Positions 51,004 to 61,009 of a stretch of 64,000 nucleotides of DNA are shown in pieces. Source of the DNA: Marinilactibacillus sp036039175 (lineage in GTDB: Bacteria > Bacillota > Bacilli > Lactobacillales > Carnobacteriaceae_A); assembly GCF_036039175.1 (NCBI RefSeq), contig NZ_JAYXKP010000004.1, forward strand, positions 179,276 through 243,275, in the 5' to 3' direction. Each line of letters opens with the position of its first letter. Position 1 is the stretch's first letter. The notes beneath the pieces were generated by a model. That model worked only from the letters and a program-made list of their open reading frames with translations. It did not search any database and had not been told where the DNA came from. A program made the position numbers and the translations under genes.

Positions 51004-53231
51004 AAACAATCCAGGAACCAACAGCTGAAATGATTAAAGATCAGAGAATTTACGCAGAATGGGGGCTAACTGACGAGGAATATCAAACGATATCTGAAGA
51101 CATTCTTGGCCGCTTACCGAACTACACAGAAACGGGTTTATTCTCTGTTATGTGGAGTGAGCATTGTTCCTATAAAAATTCAAAACCTGTTTTGCGCAAA
51201 TTTCCAACAAGTGGACCTCAAGTCCTCCAAGGGCCAGGCGAAGGTGCCGGTATCGTAGATATTGGAGATGGACAAGCGGTTGTATTCAAAGCAGAGAGCC
51301 ATAATCATCCGTCCGCAGTAGAACCTTATGAAGGTGCAGCAACGGGTGTTGGTGGGATTATTCGCGATATTTTCAGTATGGGTGCACGTCCCATTGCCAT
51401 GTTGGATTCTTTAAGATTTGGAGAACTGGATAATGAACGAACAAAATACTTATTAGAAGAAGTTGTTGCAGGTATTGGTGGATACGGTAACTGTATCGGT
51501 ATCCCGACTGTTGGCGGTGAAATTGGATTTGATCCTGTTTATAAAGGGAATCCGCTAGTGAATGCGATGTGCGTTGGACTAATTGATCACAAAGATATTC
51601 AAAAAGGTCAGGCCAAGGGCGTTGGAAATACCATTATGTATGTTGGCGCCAAAACTGGTCGTGACGGCATCCACGGTGCGACATTTGCGTCTGTTGAGTT
51701 CAGTGATGAAGAAGAATCGGAACGTTCAGCTGTACAAGTTGGCGATCCGTTTATGGAAAAATTATTGATGGAAGCTTGTCTTGAACTCATTCAAGATCAT
51801 CAAGACATTTTAGTTGGCATCCAGGATATGGGAGCAGCGGGGCTTGTTTCTTCTAGTTCTGAAATGGCTTCTAAAGCCGGCAGTGGAATGGTCTTGAATT
51901 TAGATGACGTTCCTCAGCGAGAAACGCAGATGACACCGTACGAAATGATGTTATCGGAATCTCAAGAACGTATGCTAATTTGTGTTAAAAGAGGGTCTGA
52001 AGACCGCGTACAAGCATTATTTTCTAAATATGAACTGGATGCAGTGAATATTGGACACGTGACAGATGATGGCCAATATCAATTATTTCACCACGGTGTT
52101 CAAGTAGCCAATTTACCGGTAGATGCTTTAGCGGAAGAAGCGCCCGTTTACCACAAACCGTATACGGAGCCAGAAAGAATTCAACGATTTAAAGAAATGA
52201 AAGACTTTTATCCAACAGTAACCGATGCTGGAGAAACCCTTAAACAACTTTTACAACAACCAACGATTGCGTCAAAAAAATCTATTTTTGAAACCTATGA
52301 CTCTATGGTGCGCACAAACACAGTTGTAGGCCCAGGGAGTGACGCTGCGGTTCTTCGCATACGTGGCACTCAAAAAGCATTAGCAATGACAACAGACTGT
52401 AACGCACGCTATTTATACCTGAATCCAGAGATTGGTGGGCAGATGGCGGTCGCGGAAGCCGCTAGAAATATCGTAGCCAGTGGTGGCGAACCGTTAGCGA
52501 TCACCGATTGTTTGAACTACGGAAATCCAGATAAACCAGAAGTGTTCTGGGAACTATGGACGTCCGCTGATGGGATTTCAACAGCTTGTGAAACGCTTGG
52601 AACGCCAGTCATATCAGGAAACGTCTCTCTTTATAATGAAACAAATGGAGAAGCCATCTACCCTACGCCAATGATTGGGATGGTTGGGCTGGTAAAAGAT
52701 CTTGCTCATGTAACGACCTCTGACTTCAAACAATCAGGCGATAAAATTATTTTGGTAGGAAAAACTAAACCAGATTTCAATGGAACAGAGTTGCAGAAAT
52801 TACAATTAGGAAGAATCGAAGGAACATTATTCGATTTTGATATTCAAAAAGAAAAACAGATTCAAGACAAAGTTCTTGAATCTATCCGAAATGGTTGGGT
52901 TCAAAGCGCGCACGACCTTTCGGAAGGTGGGCTAGGTGTAGCGCTAGTAGAATCAGCTTTCAAAAATGAACTAGGGCTTGATATCTCGGTTGATATACCG
53001 AAAGAATGGTTGTTCTCTGAGTCACCAAGTCGTTTCATTCTTTCCGTTAAGCCTGAACATGAAGAAAACGTAGTGGCATTATTCCAAGGAAAAGCAACTC
53101 AAATCGGAGAAGTAACTGACTCAAAAGTTGCGGCTCTAAAAACGCAAGACCAACTAATCGAACTGAACATCAATGAACTGAAAACAGTATGGGAGGAAGC
53201 GATTCCGTGGTTGCTGAAATCAAAAGCTTAA
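51000..53231 (+). CDS. purL: Phosphoribosylformylglycinamidine synthase subunit PurL
   Basis: Catalytic subunit of the FGAM synthase, 743 residues, the short Gram-positive form that works with PurS and PurQ. Landmarks: FSVMWSEHCSYKNSKPVLRKFPT, VVFKAESHNHPSAVEPYEGAATGVGGIIRD, GIQDMGAAGLVSSSSEMA, and in the second half PGSDAAVLRIRGT and VQSAHDLSEGGLGVALVES. It overlaps both neighbours: 4 bases with purQ and 25 bases with purF. Confidence 0.96.
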   Translation: MKTIQEPTAEMIKDQRIYAEWGLTDEEYQTISEDILGRLPNYTETGLFSVMWSEHCSYKNSKPVLRKFPTSGPQVLQGPGEGAGIVDIGDGQAVVFKAESHNHPSAVEPYEGAATGVGGIIRDIFSMGARPIAMLDSLRFGELDNERTKYLLEEVVAGIGGYGNCIGIPTVGGEIGFDPVYKGNPLVNAMCVGLIDHKDIQKGQAKGVGNTIMYVGAKTGRDGIHGATFASVEFSDEEESERSAVQVGDPFMEKLLMEACLELIQDHQDILVGIQDMGAAGLVSSSSEMASKAGSGMVLNLDDVPQRETQMTPYEMMLSESQERMLICVKRGSEDRVQALFSKYELDAVNIGHVTDDGQYQLFHHGVQVANLPVDALAEEAPVYHKPYTEPERIQRFKEMKDFYPTVTDAGETLKQLLQQPTIASKKSIFETYDSMVRTNTVVGPGSDAAVLRIRGTQKALAMTTDCNARYLYLNPEIGGQMAVAEAARNIVASGGEPLAITDCLNYGNPDKPEVFWELWTSADGISTACETLGTPVISGNVSLYNETNGEAIYPTPMIGMVGLVKDLAHVTTSDFKQSGDKIILVGKTKPDFNGTELQKLQLGRIEGTLFDFDIQKEKQIQDKVLESIRNGWVQSAHDLSEGGLGVALVESAFKNELGLDISVDIPKEWLFSESPSRFILSVKPEHEENVVALFQGKATQIGEVTDSKVAALKTQDQLIELNINELKTVWEEAIPWLLKSKA

Positions 53232-54661
53232 ATGAAGAATGTGGCGTCTTTGGTGTCTGGGGACATCCGGATGCAGCGAGTTTGAATTACTTTGGACTGC
53301 ATAGTTTGCAGCACCGTGGTCAAGAAGGCGCTGGAATCGTATCGAATAACCATGGACGCTTGAAAGGACACCGTGATCTGGGTCTACTTTCAGATGTTTT
53401 CAAAGACGAAAGAGAACTTGCTAGACTCGTGGGCGAAGCAGCTATTGGGCACGTCAGATATAGTACCGCCGGAAGCAACAGTATTTTGAATATCCAACCG
53501 TTTTTATTCAAATTTCATGACGAAGAAATCGCGCTTGCCCATAACGGCAATCTTATCAATGCGATGACGCTTAGAAAAGAACTAGAAAAAGAAGGCGCCA
53601 TTTTTCACTCCAATTCAGATACAGAAGTATTGATGCACTTGATTCGTCGCAGCAAACAAGAAACCTTGCTCGAAAGAATCAAAGAAAGTTTAAATGTCAT
53701 CAAAGGCGCTTTTGCTTATTTGATGATGACGCCGAACGAAATGATTGGAGCGCTTGATCCGAATGGCTTCAGACCCTTATCGATCGGTCAGATGGAAAAC
53801 GGGGCTTACGTACTGGCCAGTGAAACGTGTGCTTTAGACGTTGTAGGAGCCACCTTTGTTCGCGCTGTAGAACCGGGCGAGATGGTGATTATCAATGATG
53901 AAGGCTATACGATTGAAAAATACACAGAAGATACCTTGCTTCAGATTTGTTCGATGGAATATATTTATTTTGCACGTCCAGATTCTGATATTGCAGGCGT
54001 CAATGTTCATACAGCACGTAAAAACATGGGTAGAAGATTGGCTCAAGAATCACCAATTGATGCTGATATGGTCATTGGTGTGCCCAACTCTTCTTTATCC
54101 GCTGCCAGTGGTTACGCGGAAGAGAGCGGCATTCCTTATGAAATGGGACTCGTTAAGAATCAATATGTAGCGAGAACCTTTATCCAACCAACACAAGAAT
54201 TACGTGAACAAGGTGTTCGCATGAAATTATCTGCTGTCAGAGGAGTAGTCGCTGGTAAGAAAGTGATCATGGTCGATGATTCTATTGTTCGTGGAACAAC
54301 GAGTAAAAGAATCGTTCAACTCTTGAAAGATGCAGGAGCCGCTGAAGTGCATGTCCGAATTTCTTCTCCACCACTGAAGTATCCTTGTTTTTACGGAATC
54401 GATATTCAAAATCAAAAAGAACTGATTGCAGCAGATCACACGGTTGAAGAAATCAGAGAAGTAATCGGTGCAGACAGTTTATCTTTTTTAAGTATTGATG
54501 GAACCGTGGAATCAATCGGACTAAAATTCGATGCACCACATAATGGTCTATGTATGTCGTACTTTACAGGAGATTTCCCAACACCTTTATATGACTACGA
54601 GATGGATTATCTGCATACACTAGAAAAAATCAATGAACGGGATCCAATGTTCAGCAAATAA
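53207..54661 (+). CDS. purF: Amidophosphoribosyltransferase
   Basis: First committed step of purine synthesis, making phosphoribosylamine from PRPP and glutamine. GTG 53207 (GGGAGGA 9 bases upstream) gives an 11-residue propeptide ending NEE, then the nucleophile cysteine in CGVFGVWGH, exactly as in Bacillus PurF, where the propeptide is removed. The N-terminal glutaminase domain includes LQHRGQEGAG and GHVRYSTAGS. The PRPP loop is VIMVDDSIVRGTTSKRIV (about 352-369). Cysteines in the C-terminal half (PLKYPCFYG, NGLCMSY) fit the iron-sulfur cluster of the Bacillus enzyme. The start lies inside purL. Confidence 0.96.
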   Translation: MVAEIKSLNEECGVFGVWGHPDAASLNYFGLHSLQHRGQEGAGIVSNNHGRLKGHRDLGLLSDVFKDERELARLVGEAAIGHVRYSTAGSNSILNIQPFLFKFHDEEIALAHNGNLINAMTLRKELEKEGAIFHSNSDTEVLMHLIRRSKQETLLERIKESLNVIKGAFAYLMMTPNEMIGALDPNGFRPLSIGQMENGAYVLASETCALDVVGATFVRAVEPGEMVIINDEGYTIEKYTEDTLLQICSMEYIYFARPDSDIAGVNVHTARKNMGRRLAQESPIDADMVIGVPNSSLSAASGYAEESGIPYEMGLVKNQYVARTFIQPTQELREQGVRMKLSAVRGVVAGKKVIMVDDSIVRGTTSKRIVQLLKDAGAAEVHVRISSPPLKYPCFYGIDIQNQKELIAADHTVEEIREVIGADSLSFLSIDGTVESIGLKFDAPHNGLCMSYFTGDFPTPLYDYEMDYLHTLEKINERDPMFSK

Positions 54662-54694
54662 AACGAACAGATAAAAAACAGGAGGTTTATTCAG

Positions 54695-55738
54695 ATGGGA
54701 AATGCCTATGCGAATGCTGGCGTAGATGTAGAAGCAGGCTACGAAACAGTTGAAAGAATCAAGAAACATGCCAAAAGAACAGAACGATTAGGTGTGATGG
54801 GGGGTTTGGGAGGTTTCGGTGGCGCATTTGATTTATCTGCAATAGACGTAAAAGAACCTGTACTGGTTTCTGGAACAGATGGCGTTGGAACGAAATTGTT
54901 GCTAGCGATCCAACAAGACAAGCATGACACAATCGGAATCGACTGCGTAGCGATGTGTGTGAACGATATTTTAGCTCAAGGCGCAGAACCATTATACTTT
55001 TTGGACTATATTGCGACAGGAAAAACTGTTCCAGAAAGAATGGAACAGATTGTTGCTGGCATTTCAGAAGGATGCGTGCAGGCAGGCGCAGCGTTAATCG
55101 GGGGAGAAACTGCTGAAATGCCGGATATGTACGAAGAAGAAGCTTACGACTTAGCGGGATTTTGTGTTGGGGTTGCAGAAAAAGCAGAGCTACTGACTAC
55201 GGACAAAGTAAAAGCAGGTGACCAGTTAATTGGTCTACCATCAAGCGGCATTCATTCCAACGGCTATTCATTGGTCAGAAAAGTGTTTTTTGAACAGAAC
55301 GATTACAAATTAGATACCGAATTTGAATTATTGAACGGTAGAACGCTCGGGCAAGAACTGCTTGAACCAACAAAAATTTACATTCAACAAGTTTTACCAT
55401 TAATCAAAGAGCAACTAATCCACGGTGTTTCTCATATAACAGGCGGGGGCTTCGTAGAGAATTTACCTAGAATGTTAACAGAAGGCTTAGGCGCCAAAGT
55501 GAAAAAAGGTACTTGGAATATACTGCCTATCTTTGATTTGCTTGAAAAAGAAGGGCAGTTGAAGTCTGAAGAAATGTATGAAATCTTCAATATGGGTATT
55601 GGGATGGTCTTAGCAGTTTCAGAAGATAATGTGCCCTCGGTGATGGAAAAGTTAAACCAAAGTGGGGAAGCACCTGCTTTAATTGGTGAAGTTGTAGAGC
55701 AGTCAAGTCACTTAGATGGAGCGATCGTCTTTGAATAA
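54695..55738 (+). CDS. purM: Phosphoribosylformylglycinamidine cyclo-ligase (AIR synthetase)
   Basis: Closes the imidazole ring with ATP to give AIR. The 347 residues carry GVDVEAGYETVERIKKHAKRT at the start, VSGTDGVGTKLLLA, DCVAMCVNDILAQGAEPL, GGETAEMPDMY, GLPSSGIHSNGYSLVRKVFF and ITGGGFVENLPRML. AGGAGG precedes the ATG. Its 3' end overlaps the purN start. Confidence 0.96.
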   Translation: MGNAYANAGVDVEAGYETVERIKKHAKRTERLGVMGGLGGFGGAFDLSAIDVKEPVLVSGTDGVGTKLLLAIQQDKHDTIGIDCVAMCVNDILAQGAEPLYFLDYIATGKTVPERMEQIVAGISEGCVQAGAALIGGETAEMPDMYEEEAYDLAGFCVGVAEKAELLTTDKVKAGDQLIGLPSSGIHSNGYSLVRKVFFEQNDYKLDTEFELLNGRTLGQELLEPTKIYIQQVLPLIKEQLIHGVSHITGGGFVENLPRMLTEGLGAKVKKGTWNILPIFDLLEKEGQLKSEEMYEIFNMGIGMVLAVSEDNVPSVMEKLNQSGEAPALIGEVVEQSSHLDGAIVFE

Positions 55739-56336
55739 TCAAAAGAACCTGAAGATAGCCGTATTTGCTTCTGGAAATGGAACGAACTTCGAAGTGATTG
55801 CGGAAGCTATTCAGAAAAAACGGATAGAAGCAGAACTGAAACTATTAATTTGTGATCAACCAAAAGCCTATGTTTTGAAACGTGCTGAATCTAAAGCGAT
55901 ACCCGCGACCATTTTACAGTCAAAGCAGTATCCAACGAAAAAAGCGTTCGAAACAGTTCTGCTAGAACATCTTGATCGTAATGAGATTGATTTGATTGTT
56001 TTAGCCGGTTACATGAGGATTATTGGCCAAACCTTGTTAGAAAAATACGCTGATCGTATCATCAATATCCATCCCTCTTTACTCCCAGCTTTTCCTGGAA
56101 TAAGCGGCATAAAAGACGCTTTTGCTGCTGGCGTATCTGAAACAGGCGTGACGGTTCACCTAGTTGATCAAGGTGTGGATACAGGACCGATTTTGTCTCA
56201 ACAGAAAGTCATGGTAGAATCAGATGAAACGTTGGAATCGCTGGAAGAGAAGATACATAAAATAGAACATTCAATGTATCCGAGTGTAATCCAAGCTTAT
56301 ATTGAAAAGTTACAGAAGGAGCAGGTCAATTCATGA
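55731..56336 (+). CDS. purN: Phosphoribosylglycinamide formyltransferase
   Basis: Transfers a formyl group from 10-formyltetrahydrofolate to GAR. The 201 residues contain AVFASGNGTNFEVIAEAI (substrate loop), VLAGYMRIIGQTLLEKY, the catalytic Asn/His in IINIHPSLLPAFPGISG and Asp in VDQGVDTGPIL. The start is taken as TTG 55731, with GGAG 9 bases upstream and an 8-base overlap with purM; ATG 55716 inside purM is an alternative. The last 4 bases overlap purH. Confidence 0.94.
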   Translation: MNNQKNLKIAVFASGNGTNFEVIAEAIQKKRIEAELKLLICDQPKAYVLKRAESKAIPATILQSKQYPTKKAFETVLLEHLDRNEIDLIVLAGYMRIIGQTLLEKYADRIINIHPSLLPAFPGISGIKDAFAAGVSETGVTVHLVDQGVDTGPILSQQKVMVESDETLESLEEKIHKIEHSMYPSVIQAYIEKLQKEQVNS

Positions 56337-57868
56337 AACGAGCACTGATTAGCGTATCAGATAAAACAAATATCGTAGAATTTGCACAGTCATTGATTCA
56401 AAACGACGTGGAAATCATTTCCACGGGTGGAACAAAAAAAGTTTTAGAAGAAGCGGGAATCAAAACGATCTCAATCGAAGAAGTTACGGGCTTTCCAGAA
56501 ATGATGGATGGACGTGTTAAAACTTTGCATCCGTTAATTCATGGAGGATTATTAGGACGAAGAGATTTAGAAAGTCATATGCAGGCAATGGAAGCTCATC
56601 AAATCAAACCAATTGACTATGTCTGTGTGAATCTTTATCCCTTCAAAGAAACGATCGTAAAAGCTGATGTTACTGCAGAAGAAGCCATTGAGCAGATCGA
56701 TATCGGTGGACCGAGTATGTTAAGAAGTGCTGCTAAGAACTTTGCATCCGTAACGGTAGTGGTAGACGCAAAGGACTATAAAAAGGTTATAGAAGAATTA
56801 GAGGCAAATGGAGAAACAAAACTGGAAACAAGACAAGCTCTAGCTGCCAAAGTTTTTCGTCATACAGCGAGTTATGATGCACTAATTGCGGACTACTTAA
56901 CAAATTTATCAAACGAGAAAGATCCAGAGTCTGTTACCGTAACTTACAATAAAAAACAAAGTCTAAGGTATGGAGAAAATAGCCACCAGTCTGCTGTCTT
57001 CTATGAAGATCAAATGGCCGGTCCTTTTTCTATCGCAAAAGCAAAACAGTTACACGGAAAAGAACTTTCTTATAATAATATTAAAGATGCGGATGCGGCG
57101 ATTCGCATGGCAAGAGAATTCACAGAACCTGTAGTAGTCGCCGTTAAGCATATGAATCCTTGCGGAATCGGTATTGGTGAAACGATTGAATCTGCCTTTG
57201 ACCGAGCATATGAAGCAGATAGCATTTCAATATTTGGTGGAATTGTTGTATTAAATAGAGAAGTTTCTCTGGAAGTGGCTGAAAAACTGCACAAAATCTT
57301 TTTGGAGATTGTGATTGCGCCTAGCTTCTCAGAAAAAGCGATGAGTCTTTTAAGCTCCAAGAAAAATATCCGTTTACTTCAACTGGATTTTTCACAAGCA
57401 AATTCTGGCGGAAAAGAATTGGTTTCTGTTTTAGGTGGACTGCTGGTTCAAGATCAGGACTGGATCGAAGTAGCTGACCAACCAGAATGGAAAGTGGTCA
57501 CGAAAACCCAGCCAACGGAAGAACAAATGAAGGCTTTAGCGTTCAATTGGAAAGTCGTTAAGCATGTTAAAAGTAATGCAATAGTTGTTGGAAACAGTGA
57601 ACGTACGCTAGGTATTGGTGCAGGTCAGATGAACCGTGTCGGAGCAGTCAAAATCGCCATCGAACAAGCAGATGACCTGGCAAAGGACGCTGTACTAGCG
57701 AGTGATGCCTTTTTCCCGATGGACGATAGTGTAGCTTATGCAGCTAAACACGGAATCAAAGCCATCATTCAACCGGGCGGAAGCATCAAGGATCAAGAAT
57801 CCATTGATAAAGCTGATGAGTATGGCATCGCAATGGTTTTAACAGCAACTCGACACTTCAGACATTAA
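56333..57868 (+). CDS. purH: Bifunctional AICAR transformylase / IMP cyclohydrolase
   Basis: Last two steps to IMP. The 511 residues comprise an N-terminal cyclohydrolase domain of the methylglyoxal-synthase fold (ALISVSDKTNIVEFAQSL, IISTGGTKKVLEEAG, FPEMMDGRVKTLHPLIHGG). The C-terminal transformylase domain contains LRYGENSHQSAVFY, VAVKHMNPCGIGIGE and GAGQMNRVGAVKIA. It overlaps purN by ATGA. A terminator follows, before purD. Confidence 0.97.
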   Translation: MKRALISVSDKTNIVEFAQSLIQNDVEIISTGGTKKVLEEAGIKTISIEEVTGFPEMMDGRVKTLHPLIHGGLLGRRDLESHMQAMEAHQIKPIDYVCVNLYPFKETIVKADVTAEEAIEQIDIGGPSMLRSAAKNFASVTVVVDAKDYKKVIEELEANGETKLETRQALAAKVFRHTASYDALIADYLTNLSNEKDPESVTVTYNKKQSLRYGENSHQSAVFYEDQMAGPFSIAKAKQLHGKELSYNNIKDADAAIRMAREFTEPVVVAVKHMNPCGIGIGETIESAFDRAYEADSISIFGGIVVLNREVSLEVAEKLHKIFLEIVIAPSFSEKAMSLLSSKKNIRLLQLDFSQANSGGKELVSVLGGLLVQDQDWIEVADQPEWKVVTKTQPTEEQMKALAFNWKVVKHVKSNAIVVGNSERTLGIGAGQMNRVGAVKIAIEQADDLAKDAVLASDAFFPMDDSVAYAAKHGIKAIIQPGGSIKDQESIDKADEYGIAMVLTATRHFRH

Positions 57869-57875
57869 GCCATTC

Positions 57876-57913
57876 AAAACGAAAGAGAAGGGAAACTTCT
57901 CTTTCGTTTTTTA
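57876..57913 (+). terminator. Hairpin terminator between purH and purD
   Basis: Stem AAAACGAAAGAGAAG / CTTCTCTTTCGTTTT with a 5-base loop, followed by further T residues. As purD lies only 30 bases beyond and shows no clear promoter, it probably attenuates rather than fully ends the transcript. Confidence 0.85.
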
Positions 57914-57942
57914 TATAAAAATCATGAAATGAGGAAGCCATT

Positions 57943-59202
57943 ATGAATCTACTGGTTATTGGAAGTGGCGGTCGCGAGCATGCGATTGCAAAAAAATTAA
58001 AGCAAAGTCCATTATCAGAAACGGTATATTGTATCCCAGGTAACGCGGGTATGAAATTAGATGGAATCCAAATAAAAGACCTTTCTTTAGCAGATCATGA
58101 ACAGCTGATTGACTTTGTAGCAGACCATCAAATTGAATGGACAATTATCGGACCGGAAGTTCCTTTGTTCGATGGACTAGCAGATGAGTTTTATAAAAAT
58201 GGACTAGCCGTCTTTGGACCATCCAAAGCGGCGACCTTAATTGAAGCATCAAAAGCATTTGCAAAAGAGCTAATGGTCAATCAAGGCATTCCGACTGCAG
58301 CTTATCAAGTATTTGATGAATACGAAAAAGCAAAAGCGTATATTCAAACGCAAGGCGCGCCCATTGTGATTAAAGCAGACGGATTGGCCTCAGGTAAAGG
58401 TGTTATTGTAGCTGAAACAATGGAAGAAGCGCAAAAAGCACTGAAGGAAATGATGCAAGACAATAAATTTGGAGAATCAGCCTCTCAAGTCGTCATTGAA
58501 GAATATTTGATAGGCGAAGAGTTTTCATTGATGGCTTTTGTGAATGGAGAAAATATTTATCCGATGCCCATTTCTCAAGACCATAAGCGTTTGTTGGAAT
58601 TAGATAAAGGGCCAAATACTGGTGGGATGGGTGCATACTCTCCAGTTCCACATATTTCTGAAGAAACTGTAGCAGAAGCGATAAGAATGATTCTACAGCC
58701 TGCTGCGCAAGGATTGGCTGATAGCCAGACTCCTTTTACAGGGGTTTTATATGCGGGTGTGATCGCTACAGAATCAGGGCCTAAAACAATTGAGTTCAAT
58801 GCGAGATTCGGAGACCCAGAAACACAAGTTGTTTTGAATCGAATGGAATCAGATCTTGTAGAAGTGATTACAGATATACTCGACGAAAAAGATCCAGATA
58901 TAAAGTGGAAAACGACAGGAGTAGATTTGGGCGTCGTTGTTGCAGCTAAAGGATACCCGGAAAAGTACGAATTGGATATTTTGATTGAATCAATGGAATC
59001 TGAAGATACAACAATCTATTATGCTGGCGTAAAAGAAAAAGACGGTCGTCTATATTCTAATGGCGGACGTATTTATCTTTTAGAAGCTTACGGTGAATCC
59101 ATAGCAGAAGCTCAGCAGAAAATTTACCATCAACTAAATAAAGTGAATTCCTCAAAAGTAGTTTACCGAAAAGATATTGGAGACAAGGGGAAAAGAAGGT
59201 AA
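57943..59202 (+). CDS. purD: Phosphoribosylamine-glycine ligase
   Basis: ATP-grasp enzyme making GAR from phosphoribosylamine and glycine. The 419 residues start MNLLVIGSGGREHAIAKKL. They contain SKAFAKELMVNQGIPTA, the ATP-binding PIVIKADGLASGKGVIVAE and SQDHKRLLELDKGPNTGGMGAYSPVP, and FNARFGDPETQVVLNRMESDL with metal ligands. It is the last pur gene, with a short hairpin after it. GAGGAAG precedes the ATG. Confidence 0.96.
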   Translation: MNLLVIGSGGREHAIAKKLKQSPLSETVYCIPGNAGMKLDGIQIKDLSLADHEQLIDFVADHQIEWTIIGPEVPLFDGLADEFYKNGLAVFGPSKAATLIEASKAFAKELMVNQGIPTAAYQVFDEYEKAKAYIQTQGAPIVIKADGLASGKGVIVAETMEEAQKALKEMMQDNKFGESASQVVIEEYLIGEEFSLMAFVNGENIYPMPISQDHKRLLELDKGPNTGGMGAYSPVPHISEETVAEAIRMILQPAAQGLADSQTPFTGVLYAGVIATESGPKTIEFNARFGDPETQVVLNRMESDLVEVITDILDEKDPDIKWKTTGVDLGVVVAAKGYPEKYELDILIESMESEDTTIYYAGVKEKDGRLYSNGGRIYLLEAYGESIAEAQQKIYHQLNKVNSSKVVYRKDIGDKGKRR

Positions 59203-59208
59203 AAGATA

Positions 59209-59237
59209 TCCCATTCCTATGCTAGCAAGGAATGGGA
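59209..59237 (+). terminator. Hairpin after purD (weak T-run)
   Basis: Stem TCCCATTCCT / AGGAATGGGA with an interrupted 9-base loop, followed by ATGTCATTTGTT. Terminator-like but lacking a clean T-run. Confidence 0.45.
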
Positions 59238-59352
59238 ATGTCATTTGTTATAGTCATCAAACTGTAATAAAGGAATTACTCCAATTCATTTCCAATTGAG
59301 AAGTCAGTACACTATACTTCTTATAGAAGACTGAGAACGTGGGGGAGATTTT

Positions 59353-60963
59353 TTGAAAAGAAACTGGCTAGCAGCTTCAGTAACTGCACTTTTATTATCG
59401 AACACAAATGTATTGTTCACGCACTCGGTATTTGCCGAAAGTTCATTGGATGAATTACAGAAAGAAAAAGAGTCGATAGAAGAGCGTTCAACTGAGGTAG
59501 AAGGTACGATAGACCAACAAGATGCAACATTAAGTGAGTTAGATCAGCAAAGAGTGGGGCTGGAAAACGACATACAAGGTCTCCAAATCAGTATAGGTGA
59601 ACTATCTGTAGGGCTTGAAGAGCAAAGCGCCATTTTAGAAGAGACAAATAGTCAAATTGAGAAGCTTCAGGATGAAATCATTATACTCAATCATGCAATC
59701 GAAAAAAGAAATCAGAAATTAGATACGCAAGCACGTGCTACGCAAACGGAATGGCACGCAGGGAATATCATACATACGATTGTAGCTTCTGAAAATCTTG
59801 CAGAAGTGATTGGACGTTTGAGTATTGTTAATACACTTGTTTCTGCAAACCAAATGATGATGTCTGATCAAGTTAGAGACCAGCAAGCAGTTGTTAAAGC
59901 AGAAGCGCAAATGCAATTTGAAAAAGAAGAAGTGACTCAAATTCTCTATGGGATGGAACAGACAAGAGCTGAGCTTTCTTCACAACAAACACAGCTTGAT
60001 CGTCAAATCAATCAAGTTGTGGAACTGTACCAGATGACTGCTGAAGAAAAAGAAACGTTTATACAAGAGCAATATGCACTTGCACTTCAATCAGCGGATG
60101 TTGATGGGGAAATCAATGCGGAAACAGAAAGAATGCGTGTTGAAGAGAAATTAGCAGAAGAGAAACGACTTGAAGAAGAACGCATTGCAGCACAACTACT
60201 CGCAGAAAAGCAGGCTGAAGAACAACTAGTAGCTGAAGCTGAAGCACAAGAGCAAAGAACGCAAGAAGCACTAGCAAGACAAGAAGCGCAAGAGAAAGCA
60301 GAACAAGAAAAAGCGTCAAAAAAATCTCAGGTACAAGCGCAAACAGTTGATGTGGAAAGTGAAAAAGATACTCAAGTTAAGCCGAGTACTTCTACGAATG
60401 CATCACTAGCAAAAGTGGAAGAAAGTCAGCAAACCGAAAAGCCCGATCAGCAAACTGAAACAAAACCGGAACAAAAAATAGAGGTAGAACCTAAGCCAGA
60501 AGAGAAACCTAAACCAGAGGCAAAACCAGAACCTGTAATAGAAGAAAAAGAAGTCGTTGCATCACCACCGGTCTCATCTTCTCAATTCGTCAAACCGGCA
60601 AGTGGGTACGTTTCTTCTGGCTATGGTGTTAGAATCCACCCAGTCACTGGAACCCGCACGCAACATAACGGGATAGATATTGCCGGGAGTGGTGCGATTA
60701 TAGCTGCTGCTAGCGGAACGGTCAGCATTTCAAGCTACAGTTCTAGCTATGGATACTACATTAAAATTAATCATGGTAATGGCTTTGAAACCCTTTATGC
60801 TCATTTACAACCCAGTTTACTGGTTTCAGCAGGACAAACCGTTCAACAAGGTCAACGAATTGGAACAATGGGAACGACGGGTGTTTCAACAGGCGTTCAC
60901 TTACATTTTGAAGTTCGTGTAAACGGACGGTTCACTAATCCAGCAGCTTACATTGGATTATAG
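59353..60963 (+). CDS. Secreted coiled-coil M23 peptidoglycan endopeptidase
   Basis: A 536-residue cell-wall hydrolase of the EnvC/PcsB-like layout. The signal peptide ends near VFAES (about 29). A first coiled coil (about 30-135) and a second, Glu/Ala/Gln-rich one (about 165-325) surround a short globular part. A Lys/Pro/Glu-rich linker follows (about 345-405, KPEQKIEVEPKPEEKPKPE). The C-terminal M23 domain has HNGIDIAG (H438, D442) and the zinc motif HLHFE (H516 and H518). Coiled-coil M23 proteins of this kind are often activated by FtsEX at division. The TTG start has GGGGGAG upstream. Monocistronic. Confidence 0.88.
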   Translation: MKRNWLAASVTALLLSNTNVLFTHSVFAESSLDELQKEKESIEERSTEVEGTIDQQDATLSELDQQRVGLENDIQGLQISIGELSVGLEEQSAILEETNSQIEKLQDEIIILNHAIEKRNQKLDTQARATQTEWHAGNIIHTIVASENLAEVIGRLSIVNTLVSANQMMMSDQVRDQQAVVKAEAQMQFEKEEVTQILYGMEQTRAELSSQQTQLDRQINQVVELYQMTAEEKETFIQEQYALALQSADVDGEINAETERMRVEEKLAEEKRLEEERIAAQLLAEKQAEEQLVAEAEAQEQRTQEALARQEAQEKAEQEKASKKSQVQAQTVDVESEKDTQVKPSTSTNASLAKVEESQQTEKPDQQTETKPEQKIEVEPKPEEKPKPEAKPEPVIEEKEVVASPPVSSSQFVKPASGYVSSGYGVRIHPVTGTRTQHNGIDIAGSGAIIAAASGTVSISSYSSSYGYYIKINHGNGFETLYAHLQPSLLVSAGQTVQQGQRIGTMGTTGVSTGVHLHFEVRVNGRFTNPAAYIGL

Positions 60964-60967
60964 TAAT

Positions 60968-61000
60968 AAAAAAGCATCCACAATTAGTGGGTGCTTTTTT
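60968..61000. terminator. Bidirectional terminator
   Basis: Stem AAAAAAGCATCCAC / GTGGGTGCTTTTTT with a 5-base loop between the convergent M23 and exporter genes. Confidence 0.9.
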
Positions 61001-61009
61001 GGTCTATCG

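Noticed and set aside
60113..60560. Coding repeats in the M23 protein as a possible tandem repeat array
   Set aside because: The Glu/Ala/Gln- and Lys/Pro/Glu-rich stretches are ordinary coiled coil and linker without a fixed nucleotide repeat unit.
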